This document shows positions 11,161 to 22,000 of a DNA stretch of 64,000 nucleotides, piece by piece. A program made the position numbers and the translations under genes. The stretch's first letter is position 1. The number at the start of each line of letters is the position of its first letter. The stretch covers positions 1 through 64,000 of the forward strand of contig JPHH03000006.1 in assembly GCA_000750105.3 (NCBI GenBank), written 5' to 3'. The notes under the pieces were generated by a model that was not told the DNA's origin, did not search any database, and saw only the letters and a program-made list of their open reading frames with translations. The DNA comes from Tolypocladium sp. Sup5 PDA-1. Lineage: Eukaryota; Ascomycota; Sordariomycetes; Hypocreales; Ophiocordycipitaceae.

Positions 11161-12251
11161 TTAGAAAATGACGTCCTCGTCTTCCTCTGCTGCCAGTATG
11201 TCTGCGGTGGTAGTCTCATGTTTCTCAGGTTCGTCGGCACTCTCGAGGTCTGCTGACGCCGCCTCTCGCTTGGCCTTCATCTCGGCGTCGGCTGCGGCCG
11301 TATCGCGCTGTTTCTTGTTTGCCACCTGTTTTCTTGGTCAGAACGCTCGCAACAAACAACGCTGATAGACACTGGTATGCCTGCCTTCTTGAGCCTGTAG
11401 AACTCCTCGCGATCAAGCTCGTCCAGCTCCGAGTTGATGTATTTTATTGTGTTCTCGGTCCGTGGTATGATGACGTGCTCAATCGCATTCACTAGTCATG
11501 TTGTCAGCCAGACCTGCACAGCTGGGGGACCTACTATGATTAGGCGGAACGAACCTCGTCGATTGACTACTTTGATAACTTCGTCGAGAATGACAAAAGC
11601 AGTTTGCAGGCTCGCCAGCTCCACCAGAGCCTCGACAGCCCGTGCGTAGGTCTCCCTGCAGCGTTGGACTTGCTGCCCTCCTTTGCCCAGGCCGGTCAGG
11701 CCAAAGTCGTTGCTGCCCTCCGCCAAGTAGCTCTCAAAGGCGGGAAGAAGGACGCCAGAGACGTTGTCCTGTTTGGTACGGATTCGAAATCGCGCCGACT
11801 TGGCTGACTCTTGAACTTGATATCCGATGTCTCCCCCGACTGCGTACGTGACCTCGGCTAGCGAGAAGGCAGCGATCTGCATCACGCGTCCCATCTTCCG
11901 TTTCGCCTCGTCGATCCGTCTGGTAATCTCTGCCGCGCAACGATGGTCAGCTAGGTCGAGTCGAAAGTCGATCAGGCGAGGGGAGCCAGACCTCGAAAGC
12001 GTCTACAGGAAACCGCAACGGTCAGTTAACCGCAGCCAATTTCCAGCATGAGTGGTCTTGGCCTTACTTGGTGAGAGCCTCGCTCTTCCGCTTCAGCAGG
12101 CTGTGGCCAGTTTCCGCCCCCTTGAGCTTCGCCTTCATGATGCCCAGCGACTGCCGGGTAGGGAAGACGGCTTCGCGATCCTTGGCTCGAATTAGTTGGC
12201 GGACTTCGAAACTGGAGGGAAGAGGGATTGGAGTACCGCGGCACCGGACAT
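11161..12251 (-). CDS. VMA8: V-type proton ATPase subunit D
   Basis: Central-stalk subunit of the V1 sector of the vacuolar H+-ATPase, which couples ATP hydrolysis to rotor movement. Conserved blocks are REAVFPTRQSLGIMKAKLKG near the N terminus, GHSLLKRKSEALTKRFREIT, and NAIEHVIIPRTENTIKYI with LDELDREEFYRLKK in the C-terminal helix. Six exons give exactly 265 aa, the usual family length: 12251-12237, 12180-12068, 12002-11992, 11929-11555, 11491-11373 and 11325-11161. Exon 3 is only 11 nt long and is needed to restore the KRFREITRR sequence. Exon 1 codes for only MSGAA. The gene is convergent with the RRM protein gene and divergent from SYF1, with a shared 495-bp promoter region. Confidence 0.95.
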
Positions 12252-12746
12252 GTTGGGCAGTAAGGCTGAAGTCACAAATAAGGTACGTTGCTATCGTGAG
12301 AACAACCACTGCATGGGCCAAGCTGAGGTTGGGTGTCTTGGGTCGCTGCTCCAGGGTGCATGTGGCGTTGTCGTCATGTCCGCGCAGGTGTACTCCGCGT
12401 ACTAATCCGTAAGCTAAGGTACCGAGTGGTGTGGCTGGCACGACCCGCCTATTGAATATATCCTTGTATGGGGTCTTGGTGCCTCGTCAATGCCGCGAAT
12501 TGTCAAGATGCACGAAGTGCGCACTTCTCTGCGGCATTCGACGTCTGCGCAACTCAACGAGCTACGAACCACGATCCAGACCAGCGGCAACAAGGAGGTA
12601 CTCCTCTTCATTTCTGCCATTTCGGCCCCTACCGAGGCCACGACTATGGGAGCAGCTGTGTAGCAGCCTTCGAACCAAACACAGATTTCTCACAGCTCTT
12701 CAAGCTGCTGCACAGGCGCTTCGGCCGCGCCCCAGCTGAGGCTGCC

Positions 12747-15344
12747 ATGGCCGCCATGGCATCAGTCAGCAGCAGGCCTAGGCGACCCGATTTACAAGTT
12801 GTCGTGAGTAGAAAATAGACACTGAGCTGAGACTTGTTCTGCACGCAACTAGCTGACTCTTCCCGACTCGTAGTCCAACGATGACTCGGTCTACGAGCAA
12901 GACATCCTCCGCGACGTAGCCAGTGTCAAGCCGTGGCTAGCGTACATCGATTTCAAGGCTCGCCATGGCAGCATTATCGAGCAAAACTTCGTCATGGCGC
13001 GCGCATGCGCTCAGTTGCCACGATCATATAAGCTTTGGAAACTCGTAAGTCCCACGTCTTGCAGATAGCCGTTCAGCACTGCTAACCCAGTCAGTTCCTT
13101 CGCTTCAGAGTCAAACATATCGCCAGGTTGAATCCAGCAATCTTTGTTGCAGAGTACAAGAAAGTGAACGCGCTATTCGAAAAGGCCTTGACTCTCCTGA
13201 ACAAGATGCCCCGGATATGGGAGATGTACCTTGAATTTCTCATGCAGCAACCCATTGTCACCCTGGCTCGCCGAACTTTCGACAGAGCTCTGCGAGCTCT
13301 TCCGATTACTCAGCACAATCGAATATGGGCTTTATACCTGCCCTTTGCCAATGCTGCGTCAGGTGCCACGGCCGTGAAGGTCTGGAGACGCTACATGCAG
13401 GTGCATCCCGAAGATGCTGAGGACTTCATAGAGCTGCTCGTCGGAACGGGCGCATATACAGAGGCCGGAAGACGATACATCGACCTTCTCAACAACGTTC
13501 GCTTCGCCAGCAAGCACGGCAAGGGTCACTATGAGCTCTGGGGCGAGATGGTCGATATGCTGGTTGAACATGCGTCGGAAGTCGACACCGAGCACGAGAC
13601 GGGACTGGACGTGGAGCGCATCATCAGAAGCGGCATTTCCCGGTTTGCCGACCAGAGGGGTAAACTCTGGGCTGGCCTGGCAACGTATTGGATTCGGAGG
13701 GGCAGCTTTGAAAGGGCTCGTGATGTATTCGAGGAAGGGATTACCACCGTCATGACCGTCAGAGACTTCACTCTTGTCTTCGACTCGTATGTCGAGTTTG
13801 AAGAGTCTGTCATCGGCACTCTGATGGAGGTCGCATCGATGCGCGCCGAAAAGGGGGTGTTGGACGATGACGCAGATTTTGAGCTCGACATCAGGATGCT
13901 ACGGTTCGAGCACTTGATGGACCGCCGGCCATTCCTTCTCAATGACGTCCTGTTACGTCAGAACCCGAACCACGTCTCCGAGTGGGAGAAGAGGGTTGCG
14001 CTCTGGGGCGACAACAAGCAAGAAGTAGTGCAGACCTATACCGATGCAATTTCTGCCATCAGCCCGAAGCGAGCCGTGGGGTCGTTCCACCAGCTCTGGG
14101 CCAACTACGCGCGGTTCTACGAGCGGGGCGGAGACATGCGAAACGCCCGCATCATCATGGAGAAGGCGATTAAGGTGCCTTTCAAGTCGGTCGCCGAGTT
14201 GGCCGATATGTGGATTGAATGGGCAGAGATGGAGCTTCGCAACGAGAACTTCGACGACGCGGTTCGGATAATGGCAAAGGCTGTTCAATCTCCGAAGCGA
14301 TCCAATGTCGACTACTTCGACGAGAGCTTGTCCCCGCAGCAACGGGTGCACAAGAGCTGGAAACTCTGGAGCTTCTACGTGGACCTTGTGGAGAGTGTAT
14401 CCACGCTGGAAGAGGTCAAGAAGGTCTATGAGCGGATCTTCGAGCTTCGCATCGCAACGCCACAGACGATTGTGAACTATGCCAACCTACTGGAGGAGCA
14501 TCATTACTACGAGGAGTCGTTCAAGATCTACGAGAGGGGGTTGGACCTCTTCAGCTACCCCGTGGCCTTCGAGCTGTGGAACTTGTATCTGACCAAGGCA
14601 GTTGACCGGAAGATCGGGATCGAACGGCTGCGAGACCTGTTTGAGCAGGCCGTTGAGGATTGCCCGCCCAAGTTTGCAAAGACCATTTACCTCATGTACG
14701 GCAACCTGGAGGAGGAACGCGGGCTTGCGCGGCATGCCATGCGCATCTACGAGAGGGCCACGCGGGCGGTTGCAGACGAAGACCGCGCGGATATGTTCAA
14801 CTTTTACATCACCAAGTCGGCCTCCAACTTCGGGCTGCCGTCGACGCGGCCCATCTACGAGAGGGCCATTACGGCACTGCCCGACACGGAGGCCAAGGAG
14901 ATGTGCCTCAAGTTTGCCGACATGGAGAAGCGGCTGGGCGAAATCGACCGCGCGCGAGCAATCTACGGGCATGCCTCGCAGTTCTGCGACCCTCGAACAA
15001 ACGCGGACTTTTGGACAAGGTGGGAGCAGTTCGAGGTACAGCATGGCAACGAAGACACGTTCAAGGAAATGCTGCGGATCAAGCGGAGCGTGCAGGCGCA
15101 ATACAATACGGATGTCAACTTTATCGCGTCGCAGGCCCTGGCCCGCAGCCAGCAGCGAGCAGGCGGCGGCGGCGTTGGGGACGAGGCGGCCGATGCCACG
15201 GCGGCTCTTGAGCGGCAGGCGAGGGCACCGGAAGGCTTTGTGGCTGCAAGCACAGGGCCAGGGGGCGGCGCGACGGCAGCTGCTGCGCCGAACTTCCCAT
15301 CGAACCCGGACGCGATTGATATTGATGGTCTTGATGATGATTAA
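12747..15344 (+). CDS. SYF1: Pre-mRNA-splicing factor SYF1 (XAB2 homologue)
   Basis: HAT-repeat scaffold protein of the Prp19/NTC spliceosome complex, needed for catalytic activation and linked in animals to transcription-coupled repair (XAB2). Three exons: 12747-12803, 12874-13044 and 13095-15344, all in phase 0, total 825 aa, close to the family length. The sequence consists of successive half-a-TPR repeats with spaced aromatic residues, for example VYEQDILRDVASVKPWLAYI and RIWEMYLEFL and ARRTFDRALRALP. It ends in a low-complexity Gly/Ala tail followed by the acidic end DAIDIDGLDDD. The start is the first of two close ATGs (MAAMASVSSRP). Confidence 0.95.
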
Positions 15345-15570
15345 AAATAGGTAATGTTTTTGTACATGGACGGTTTGGCGATTTGGCTGTGCTGCCTGGT
15401 GGGTTTCGGCGGCATCCCTTGCCTGTTTTTTGGGGGGGGGGGGAGGCTCCTTTGCATGCCCCTATTTTTCATTTGAGGGGGAAACAGTGAGAAGGAGAAA
15501 GAAGAAAAACTCTTTTGATACAAATTCGGTCTCCTCATTCTCTCAAGTGCTTGTTGGCCAGGGGCCGGGC
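15345..15570. other. Convergent 3' spacer with poly-G tract
   Basis: Spacer between the ends of SYF1 and the small minus-strand gene. It contains a run of G residues near 15431-15443, a likely length-variable homopolymer. No terminator-like structure can be named for a polymerase II gene. Confidence 0.6.
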
Positions 15571-15921
15571 TCACTTGCCGCCCTTCATCTCGGCGATCTT
15601 TGCATGAAACTTGTCGGCGTAGTTCCTGTCGATGTGGCCGTCGCGGGAGTTGGGTGTGGCGTATATGGAACCCTTGCGCTTCTGGAAACGGCTGGGGGGC
15701 ACCTTGGAGGCGTCTGGCGGTATACTCAGCACTGACGAGGTGAAGAGGGCAATGGGGTTGGGTAGGGGACACGGGTACGGACCCCATTCATCGCTCAGTC
15801 TGCGATCCTGCTTGGCGCCGCCAGCGGCAGGCGACTCGGTCATGACAATGGGAGCGGGATCTGTCAACGCCTCCTGCTGCTGCTGCTGCTCCTTCTGCTG
15901 GGCCTCGGTGTTTGATGCCAT
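15571..15921 (-). CDS. Small unknown protein, 116 aa
   Basis: A single open frame with an ATG start. The N terminus holds a glutamine run (five Q) encoded by a CTG/CAG-type repeat. The central part is proline-rich, with DEWGPYPCPLPNPIALFTSS. The C-terminal part, PPSRFQKRKGSIYATPNSRD followed by GHIDRNYADKFHAKIAEMKG, looks constrained rather than random, being basic then helix-like. I do not recognise a named family. No signal peptide or membrane segment is evident. The gene sits tail-to-tail with SYF1 and head-to-head with CCA1 over a 1.5-kb spacer. I think it is real because of its codon use and the structured C terminus, but the function is unknown. Confidence 0.7.
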   Translation of the reverse strand: MASNTEAQQKEQQQQQEALTDPAPIVMTESPAAGGAKQDRRLSDEWGPYPCPLPNPIALFTSSVLSIPPDASKVPPSRFQKRKGSIYATPNSRDGHIDRNYADKFHAKIAEMKGGK

Positions 15922-16343
15922 GGCGTCGGGGTACGGTACGGTAGACGGGACGAGGGCCCTGGGCTAGTGATGTGCTGCTGGGCAATGTACCTTGGCAAGA
16001 CAAGGTTTGTAGTTGTCGTAGGTCAAGGTCAAGAAAGGTAGGCGATAAGGTGAGCGTTGAGCTGCCAGCCACGATATTGCTGCTTGGAGGTGCATCGCCC
16101 GACACCAGGGTAGAGGGAGGCCTTATATAGGTACCTACCTTGCCTTACCTTACGTACCTTACGTACCTTACGTGCCTTGCCTACACCTTACCTTGGTTGC
16201 TTGGGTACGAACTACGGAGGGAGGGAGGCTTGGGAGGGCACGCACCGCAGGTTTGCGTGTTACCCCGCAGGGCCTGCCTCGTACAGACCGTTGGCATCGC
16301 GGGCTGCCTCTGACGCCCCCTCCCTCTCTCCTCTCGTCCTGGG

Positions 16344-16388
<45 letters not shown>

Positions 16389-17438
16389 TGCGTGCGTGAC
16401 CACGGCGGCGGCTGCGGTGGTGCGGCGGTGGTGATGGCGCAGACCAGCGATCGCCAGTGGCCATTGACGTCATGCTCAAGCTCCGTGGTCAGGATGCACC
16501 TCGTGGGAGGGACGCGCTCGGGGGCGCACGCAGGCTGCGGCCTGCTCATTACTACAGCAGGTAAGGCACGTTGAGGTAATAACGGCACGGTGCTTTGCTC
16601 GGGGGCATTACCTGCCTTGCCTAGGTACCTACCTATGCCTGCGGTGCGAGTTGTCTAGGGGCAAGGTACGGTAATTGGAGCTTGCTCTCCCTCCTCTTAC
16701 CTTGACGAAGCACGAAGTACCTTGCCGGCGGTACCTGGTCTGGGGGCGCGGCATGGCAGCTCGGCACCTCTGCCTCTTCTGCCAGGTTTGCTTCGGTCGT
16801 CGGCAGCCAAGGGCGATCCGGAGAGATCCGTATTCTCGTGTGGGGTAGCTGTGCTGCGACAGTCATCACCAACAGCGAATACGTATTACCTACGCAGTCC
16901 TTAGTAAAAGGCTAGTGAAACACCTAGCTTGAGTTTCGACGTTGCTTCGTGTGAAGGTTTGATATGTCATAGATTATGTACACGGGCATGCAATTCGTGA
17001 TCCATGGCGTGTACCCACTGATAGCTCACCGTTGCGAATGCGAGCTACTTCATACATGGCAGTGCCCCTGGTTCCAATGGTTCAACCGCTCAATGTTGGT
17101 TGCCCTGCCACCTATTACAGATGTACGGCACAAGCCGTCGGCAGAACATGGTATTGTCGCGTGCATCGACGCCTGCAAGCAAACGCTATAGCTCGTTGGA
17201 TTTCTTGCCCACCATTTGTTTGAGTAGGTACGAAAACTGTTTGTACTGTTGATATTTCACGCGCCACCTTCGCTCACCTTCGCTCACCTTGCCTCACCTT
17301 GCCTCACCCCACCCCCACCTCACCTCACTCACCTCACCTCACCTCGCTTCTTCACACTGTAATTCCAACCTCATCACCCGGCACCAACGTAACGCAACGC
17401 AGCGCAGCGCACATGCCGGCCGCCAGCCCTCCCCCCTC
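15922..17438. promoter_or_regulatory. Divergent upstream region with TACCT/GTACC repeats
   Basis: 1.5 kb between the starts of the small unknown gene and CCA1. It contains repeated TACGTACCT and TTACC words at about 16126-16195 and again near 16605-16630, a GT dinucleotide run at 16346-16384, and a CTCACC-rich stretch at about 17270-17346 just upstream of the CCA1 start. Open frames across it are low-complexity. Confidence 0.55.
16346..16384. repeat. (GT)n microsatellite
   Basis: About 19 uninterrupted GT units, followed by an impure GCGTGCGTGCGTG tail. It lies in the divergent spacer between two genes. Confidence 0.97.
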
Positions 17439-19211
17439 ATGCTGTCGCGCCTTGGCCGTCTCCATCCTCGGCTTGCCATGAAGAAGAGGAAGTTCGACTC
17501 GTTCCTCCGTGACAGCCATACGCACGCACCCACTGCCAGTGCCAGCGCCAGAGCCAGCGCCAGCGCCAGAGCCATGCCTCCGCCTCCCATCCAGCTCAAC
17601 GCCCGCGAGCAGCAGCTCTGCCGCCTGCTCCTCGACGTCTGCCGGTCCATCGACGCCGCCGGCGACGTTGGCGAGCCTCTCGTCGTGCGCTGGGCCGGCG
17701 GGTGGGTTCGCGACAGGCTGCTTGGCGCCGAGAGCCACGACATTGACGTGGCCATCAACGCCATGACGGGCGTCGCCTTCGCTCAGCGCATGTGCGACTT
17801 CTGCGCTTCGCCCGACGCCGTCGACAGACATGCCATCGGGCCCGACGACGTTGGGAACCTCCACAACGTCGCCCGCAACCCTGAAAAGTCCAAGCACCTT
17901 GAGACGGCCATGGTCAGGATGTTCGGCCTCGATCTCGACTTTGTCAACCTGCGCCGGGAGACGTACGCCAGCGACAGCCGCAACCCACACATGGAGTTTG
18001 GCACCGCCGAGGAAGATGCCCTGCGCCGCGACGCCACCATCAACGCCCTCTTCTACAACCTGCACACAGGCCGCGTCGAAGACTTCACCGGTGGACTCCC
18101 AGACATGGCCGCCCGCACCATACGAACCCCGCTCGAACCTCTGCAGACCTTTACCGATGATCCCCTGCGCGTCCTGCGTCTCGTGCGCTTTGCCAGTCGC
18201 CTGCAGTTCACCATTGACCCGGCTGCAGAGCAAGTCATGGGCCACCACGAAGTCCTGGATGCCCTCAGAGTCAAGATCAGCCGAGAGAGGGTGGGCGTCG
18301 AGCTCGAAAAGATGCTCAAAGGTAGCAATCCTCGCAGAGCTTTGGAGCTCCTGGATAGGCTGAATCTCTATCACGCCATCTTCACAGACCCCGCCCAAGA
18401 AGCCCTGACTGGCCCGGATACAACGCGCTGGCACGCTGCCTATCAGTGCCTCGACCATCTGATGCAGAACCGCACCCCCGGCTCCATCTGTGCCCTCCTA
18501 GTTCTTTCCGATGATGCCGCCTACTTGGCATGGAACCTTGCCGCAGTCTGCCCCTGGATGACCGTCCAAGACCCGCCGGACCCCAGCCGGAGGGCAAATG
18601 CGCCGCCGCCAGTCGCCGTGGTTGCCCGCGAAGGTTTTAAGGCCCCGAACAAGCTGACCGACGTAATGGCAGCAAGCCATCGACACCGCGAGGAAATCGT
18701 CGAGCTGAAGAGGGCCGTGTGCAGAGAAGAGCCTTTCATCCACGAGCGGGATAGGTTCGGTATGGCCATCCGACGTTGGGATGCTCAGGGGGGGTCTTGG
18801 GCCCTGCAGGTCCTCAGCGCGCTGCTTGTCGACGCCATGGAGCATCTTGAGGCGTGGTCGGGTCGCGACGTCGAGGGTAAGGCGGTTCTCTTACGCCGCA
18901 GGGAGGTTGGCGGAAGTAGGACGACTGATGCTAACGGGTGGATAGAGCGCGAATCTTTCCTCGGCGGCTGGCAGAAATTCCTAGACCACCTTGTCGAGCT
19001 CGACGTCTACAACGCGCCGGCTCTGAAACGGCTCCTGGACGGCCGCTCTCTGGCACGGTCGCTGGGGGTGAGGCCCGGGAGGTGGACCGGTGGAGCCCTG
19101 GACGTATGCATGGCGTGGCAGCTACGGAACCCGCACGAGACAGACCCGCAGGAGGCGATAGAGGAGGTGCGGAGGCGGCGCGAAGAGCTTGGGATACCCG
19201 CGGCGGGATGA
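17439..19211 (+). CDS. CCA1: CCA tRNA nucleotidyltransferase
   Basis: Adds the 3'-terminal CCA to tRNAs using CTP and ATP. The class II nucleotidyltransferase head shows VRWAGGWVRDRLLG with the metal-binding DIDVAIN, then FGTAEEDALRRDATINALFY and DPLRVLRLVRFASRLQF, all hallmark motifs. A single exon of 590 aa from the first ATG. Three in-frame ATGs (17439, 17478, 17574) precede the catalytic head. The first segment, MLSRLGRLHPRLAMKKRK, is basic and free of acids, like a mitochondrial presequence, whereas the third start yields a cytosolic/nuclear-type form. Yeast Cca1 is known to use multiple starts for dual sorting; the same is inferred here. An Ala-Ser-Arg repeat lies between starts 2 and 3. 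Confidence 0.96.
   Translation: MLSRLGRLHPRLAMKKRKFDSFLRDSHTHAPTASASARASASARAMPPPPIQLNAREQQLCRLLLDVCRSIDAAGDVGEPLVVRWAGGWVRDRLLGAESHDIDVAINAMTGVAFAQRMCDFCASPDAVDRHAIGPDDVGNLHNVARNPEKSKHLETAMVRMFGLDLDFVNLRRETYASDSRNPHMEFGTAEEDALRRDATINALFYNLHTGRVEDFTGGLPDMAARTIRTPLEPLQTFTDDPLRVLRLVRFASRLQFTIDPAAEQVMGHHEVLDALRVKISRERVGVELEKMLKGSNPRRALELLDRLNLYHAIFTDPAQEALTGPDTTRWHAAYQCLDHLMQNRTPGSICALLVLSDDAAYLAWNLAAVCPWMTVQDPPDPSRRANAPPPVAVVAREGFKAPNKLTDVMAASHRHREEIVELKRAVCREEPFIHERDRFGMAIRRWDAQGGSWALQVLSALLVDAMEHLEAWSGRDVEGKAVLLRRREVGGSRTTDANGWIERESFLGGWQKFLDHLVELDVYNAPALKRLLDGRSLARSLGVRPGRWTGGALDVCMAWQLRNPHETDPQEAIEEVRRRREELGIPAAG
17525..17573 (+). repeat. In-frame GCCAGCGCCAGA minisatellite
   Basis: Six-base GCCAGC/GCCAGA units repeated about eight times inside the N-terminal extension of the CCA-adding enzyme, encoding an Ala-Ser-Ala-Arg run directly before the third in-frame ATG. 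It is in frame, so length changes would not break the gene. Confidence 0.8.
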
Positions 19212-19975
19212 AGCACTACGTACGGATGGGTGTATGTGAGTCGCCGCGGCACCGTCCATCTCTGGCTGCATGCGAGGGCAACCGCGGAGCGAGCGAACTG
19301 TCTCGCGAGGCTTGGAGGCGTTATGGCGAAGCTAGGTATCTTGATTACCCAGGTATGCTACGCCCCCCTGGCTGCGGGCGCTGGGCCGGTCGAGGGGCGG
19401 TGGTCTGGGCCACCGGGGAGATCAATCGTGTGCTCGTAGGCGAGGCGCTCGTAATCAGGGTGGCTTACGCTGGGCCCTACAGCGCATGATGCCACGGACG
19501 CACGCCTGCTCGCGGTGCCGTGATACAAAGCAGTGTGCCCGCAAGACATGTACGGAGTATCCACGGCAGCACAATAAGCGTGCTTTTCATGCACTCTGCA
19601 CTTCATGAAGTATGAATACTCTGTATCTGTGATGTGGTTGAGGTGGTTGATGTGGAGTTGCGGCTCAACGGGCACGGTAGGTACGTACCTCACTCCGCCT
19701 GTACACCGTGCGCAAGTACACCGAGGTTCACCGTGCACCACTGCACCACGGCACAATCTGACGTCTAGCAACACCACATCCAGCTTGACGACATACATTC
19801 AATCAAACCTGCCGTCGCCTAGCCGTTGCCCTACAACCTCACAGCCGGGTTCGTCTGCTACCCTGAGCCCTCTGTACCGCCCTCTCTCCGTCATCGAGCC
19901 TGCCCACTGCCCAGCGACTTCGCGCACGGTCAGTGCACAACCCGTTGCTCGACATGCGCAGCGCAGCGAGCGACC
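19212..19975. other. Intergenic, 3' of CCA1 and 5' of TTI2
   Basis: 760 bp with no assignable frame. It must contain the CCA1 polyadenylation region and the TTI2 promoter. Pyrimidine-rich sequence lies just upstream of the TTI2 start (about 19850-19900). Confidence 0.5.
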
Positions 19976-21945
19976 ATGCCTGAAGTTCGAGTTCCCCTGA
20001 GTCGGGCCAACAACGTCCGGCTTCAGCAGCTCGGCCTCCTTACTGGGGACGAGGGGGTACGCCCGAGCCTTGCTCAGCTACTCAGCTTGGACGATGCCGC
20101 GCAGAGGCTGTCCAGTGCGCCAGACGAAAGGGTATGAGAGCGTCTCCTCCACTCTCTACCTTGCGTGACATGACACGCTCTGAACCTGGTTCTGACCGAT
20201 GAACGCATGCGCAGAGCCGACATGACGCTGTGCTCCAGCTCTTCGCGAGCCTGTCGTGCCAGCAGCGCGCGCCCGAAGCCGCTCCAGGCCCGTCGTCCTC
20301 GCAACGACAGGGGCAACAACAGCAGCAGCATCTCCGCCCAGCAGCAGCTTCGACGCTCACCCAGTCTCTCGTCACCTCTGTTCTCTCCCTGGACCGTGTC
20401 GCAGGTATGCCATCTCACTCACCAGTCCCCAGCTCGACGGCCGCCTACCTGTATGCGCCCTCTCTCACGCCATCGAGGGGCTCACGAGGAAGCCTCACTC
20501 ACTCACTCACCCACCCACCCACTCATTCACTCGCTCACGTATTGCCAGATTACACTGCAAGGGCACTGACGGCCGAGTTGGCCTTGGCTTGCCTAGAGCT
20601 ACTCTCCACCACCTGGTCGGCCCCCCTGGACGACCAGGCCCTCTTGTCCATTGTCTCCTACACCGACGTCCATGACCCGTGGACCACCCACGGCGCCTCC
20701 TCTCTTGCTGCCCGCCTCGCAGCATCACGCTTGCCTGCCGACAGGCTCGCTGCCTTCATCGTCGGGCCGCTCCTCCAGGCTTATATCCGGCCCGTCTTCT
20801 CAGGGTCGAGTGACAAAGTCACCAGCTCGGGTCGGCCTGTCCGGTTTCATGGTCGCCCGAGAAGTCCTCGAAAGCCGGGCTTGGACAACACTCCACGCTG
20901 GAAACAGAGCGATCCGCCAGTCACGTCTGTCTTCCTCTGGGGAGTCGAAAACGCCACTGTTGGTTTACCCTTAAACTCCCTCTCCCAGCACCCCAGAACC
21001 GAGACAAAGCGCCGGCTAACAAGCAATGGCGACCGCAGACCCCTCTCATCGCAGATAACTGGCCCTTGTTCCTGCCTGTCCTGCTCGCCTTGGTCGAGGA
21101 CCATGAGACCTGTGTGAGGGAAAAGGGGCTCGCGACCCTTGCAACCTTCCTGTCAAAATGCACACTCAAGACGCTGCGCGTCACCGGTATCGGTCACCTG
21201 TTTGAGGAGGCAGTCTTCCCCACGCTCCTGTTTCTCCCCAATCTGACCCCAGAGCAAGACTCGGCCAGCCTGCTTCGCCTGGCCTACCCGGTCCTCTTAC
21301 AGCTGGCGGAGGCAGATCCAGACCCTCGAAGTCACCAACGGCGACGCTTGCTGGACAGGCTCGTGCGAGATGGTATTATGGCTGGCTACCTCCATGCGTC
21401 CCAATACGCAACCATCGTCCAAGTCCTGATGCACAATATGGCGGCTACCGTGTCTTGCCTAGGCATCTTTTCCGTTAAGCATCTTCAGGTGATCTGAACT
21501 GTACTCCACAACGATGCCGAAAGCCTGCTGACAGCGATGGCTTGCCTAGAACCTCCTTCGCATGATTGAATCTGTCATGACGGACCCATTTTCCATTGCA
21601 CGCCCCTCCACAGTCGCCGCCGCCGGCGAGGCTTTGGATGCCCTCCTGTCTTATTGTTGGCCCAGAATCCCAGAGACCGAACACGCAGGGCAGATCCTTC
21701 GCATCATTACCGTGTGCTGGCTGAACTTGCGCGACCAAGAGGACGAAACGGCCCAAGCTGTCCCAATGAGTGGCAGAGACCGCATTCGCAAGCAACTCCT
21801 CACGTCATCAAGAATATTCAAGTCCGTCTGTGTCGGACCCGACCTCGAGATGCAGCACAAGCTGGCTGAGGCTCTATCGCGAGAACCCCGACTCGCCCCG
21901 CTGTTCCCCGAGTACGCATCTTCGCCGTCGATAAGCGAGTATTGA
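19976..21945 (+). CDS. TTI2: TTI2, TTT (Tel2-Tti1-Tti2) complex subunit
   Basis: HEAT-like scaffold protein that acts with Tel2 and Tti1 as an Hsp90 co-chaperone for PIKK kinases (TOR, ATM/ATR types). Five exons by hand: 19976-20131, 20215-20404, 20549-20958, 20997-21488 and 21550-21945, giving 547 aa. Family-like blocks are NWPLFLPVLLALVEDHETCV followed by REKGLATLATFL, then FPTLLFLPNLTPEQDS, YATIVQVLMHN, AVKHL-like FSVKHLQ and ILRIITVCWLNLRDQ. Intron 2 (144 nt) carries a CTCA/CCCA microsatellite. Intron 3 would be only 38 nt, which is the weakest part of the model. The gene ends 55 bp before the end of convergent FIG4. Confidence 0.87.
20486..20538. repeat. CTCA/CCCA microsatellite inside TTI2 intron 2
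   Basis: Tetranucleotide repeats CTCACTCACTCACCCACCCA and variants fill the middle of the intron. The intron length is a multiple of three and has no stop in the frame, so retention would insert low-complexity residues. Confidence 0.85.
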
Positions 21946-22000
21946 GCCATGGCCAGGGAGCGAGAGATGCGGCCAAGCCGCGTGTCAGCCGAGCGAGGGG

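Noticed and set aside
16168..16588. Frames with poly-Cys/Val or poly-His/Thr runs
   Set aside because: They are translations of the GT microsatellite.
17352..18458. 368-aa minus-strand frame opposite CCA1
   Set aside because: It is the antisense shadow of the strongly conserved nucleotidyltransferase head.
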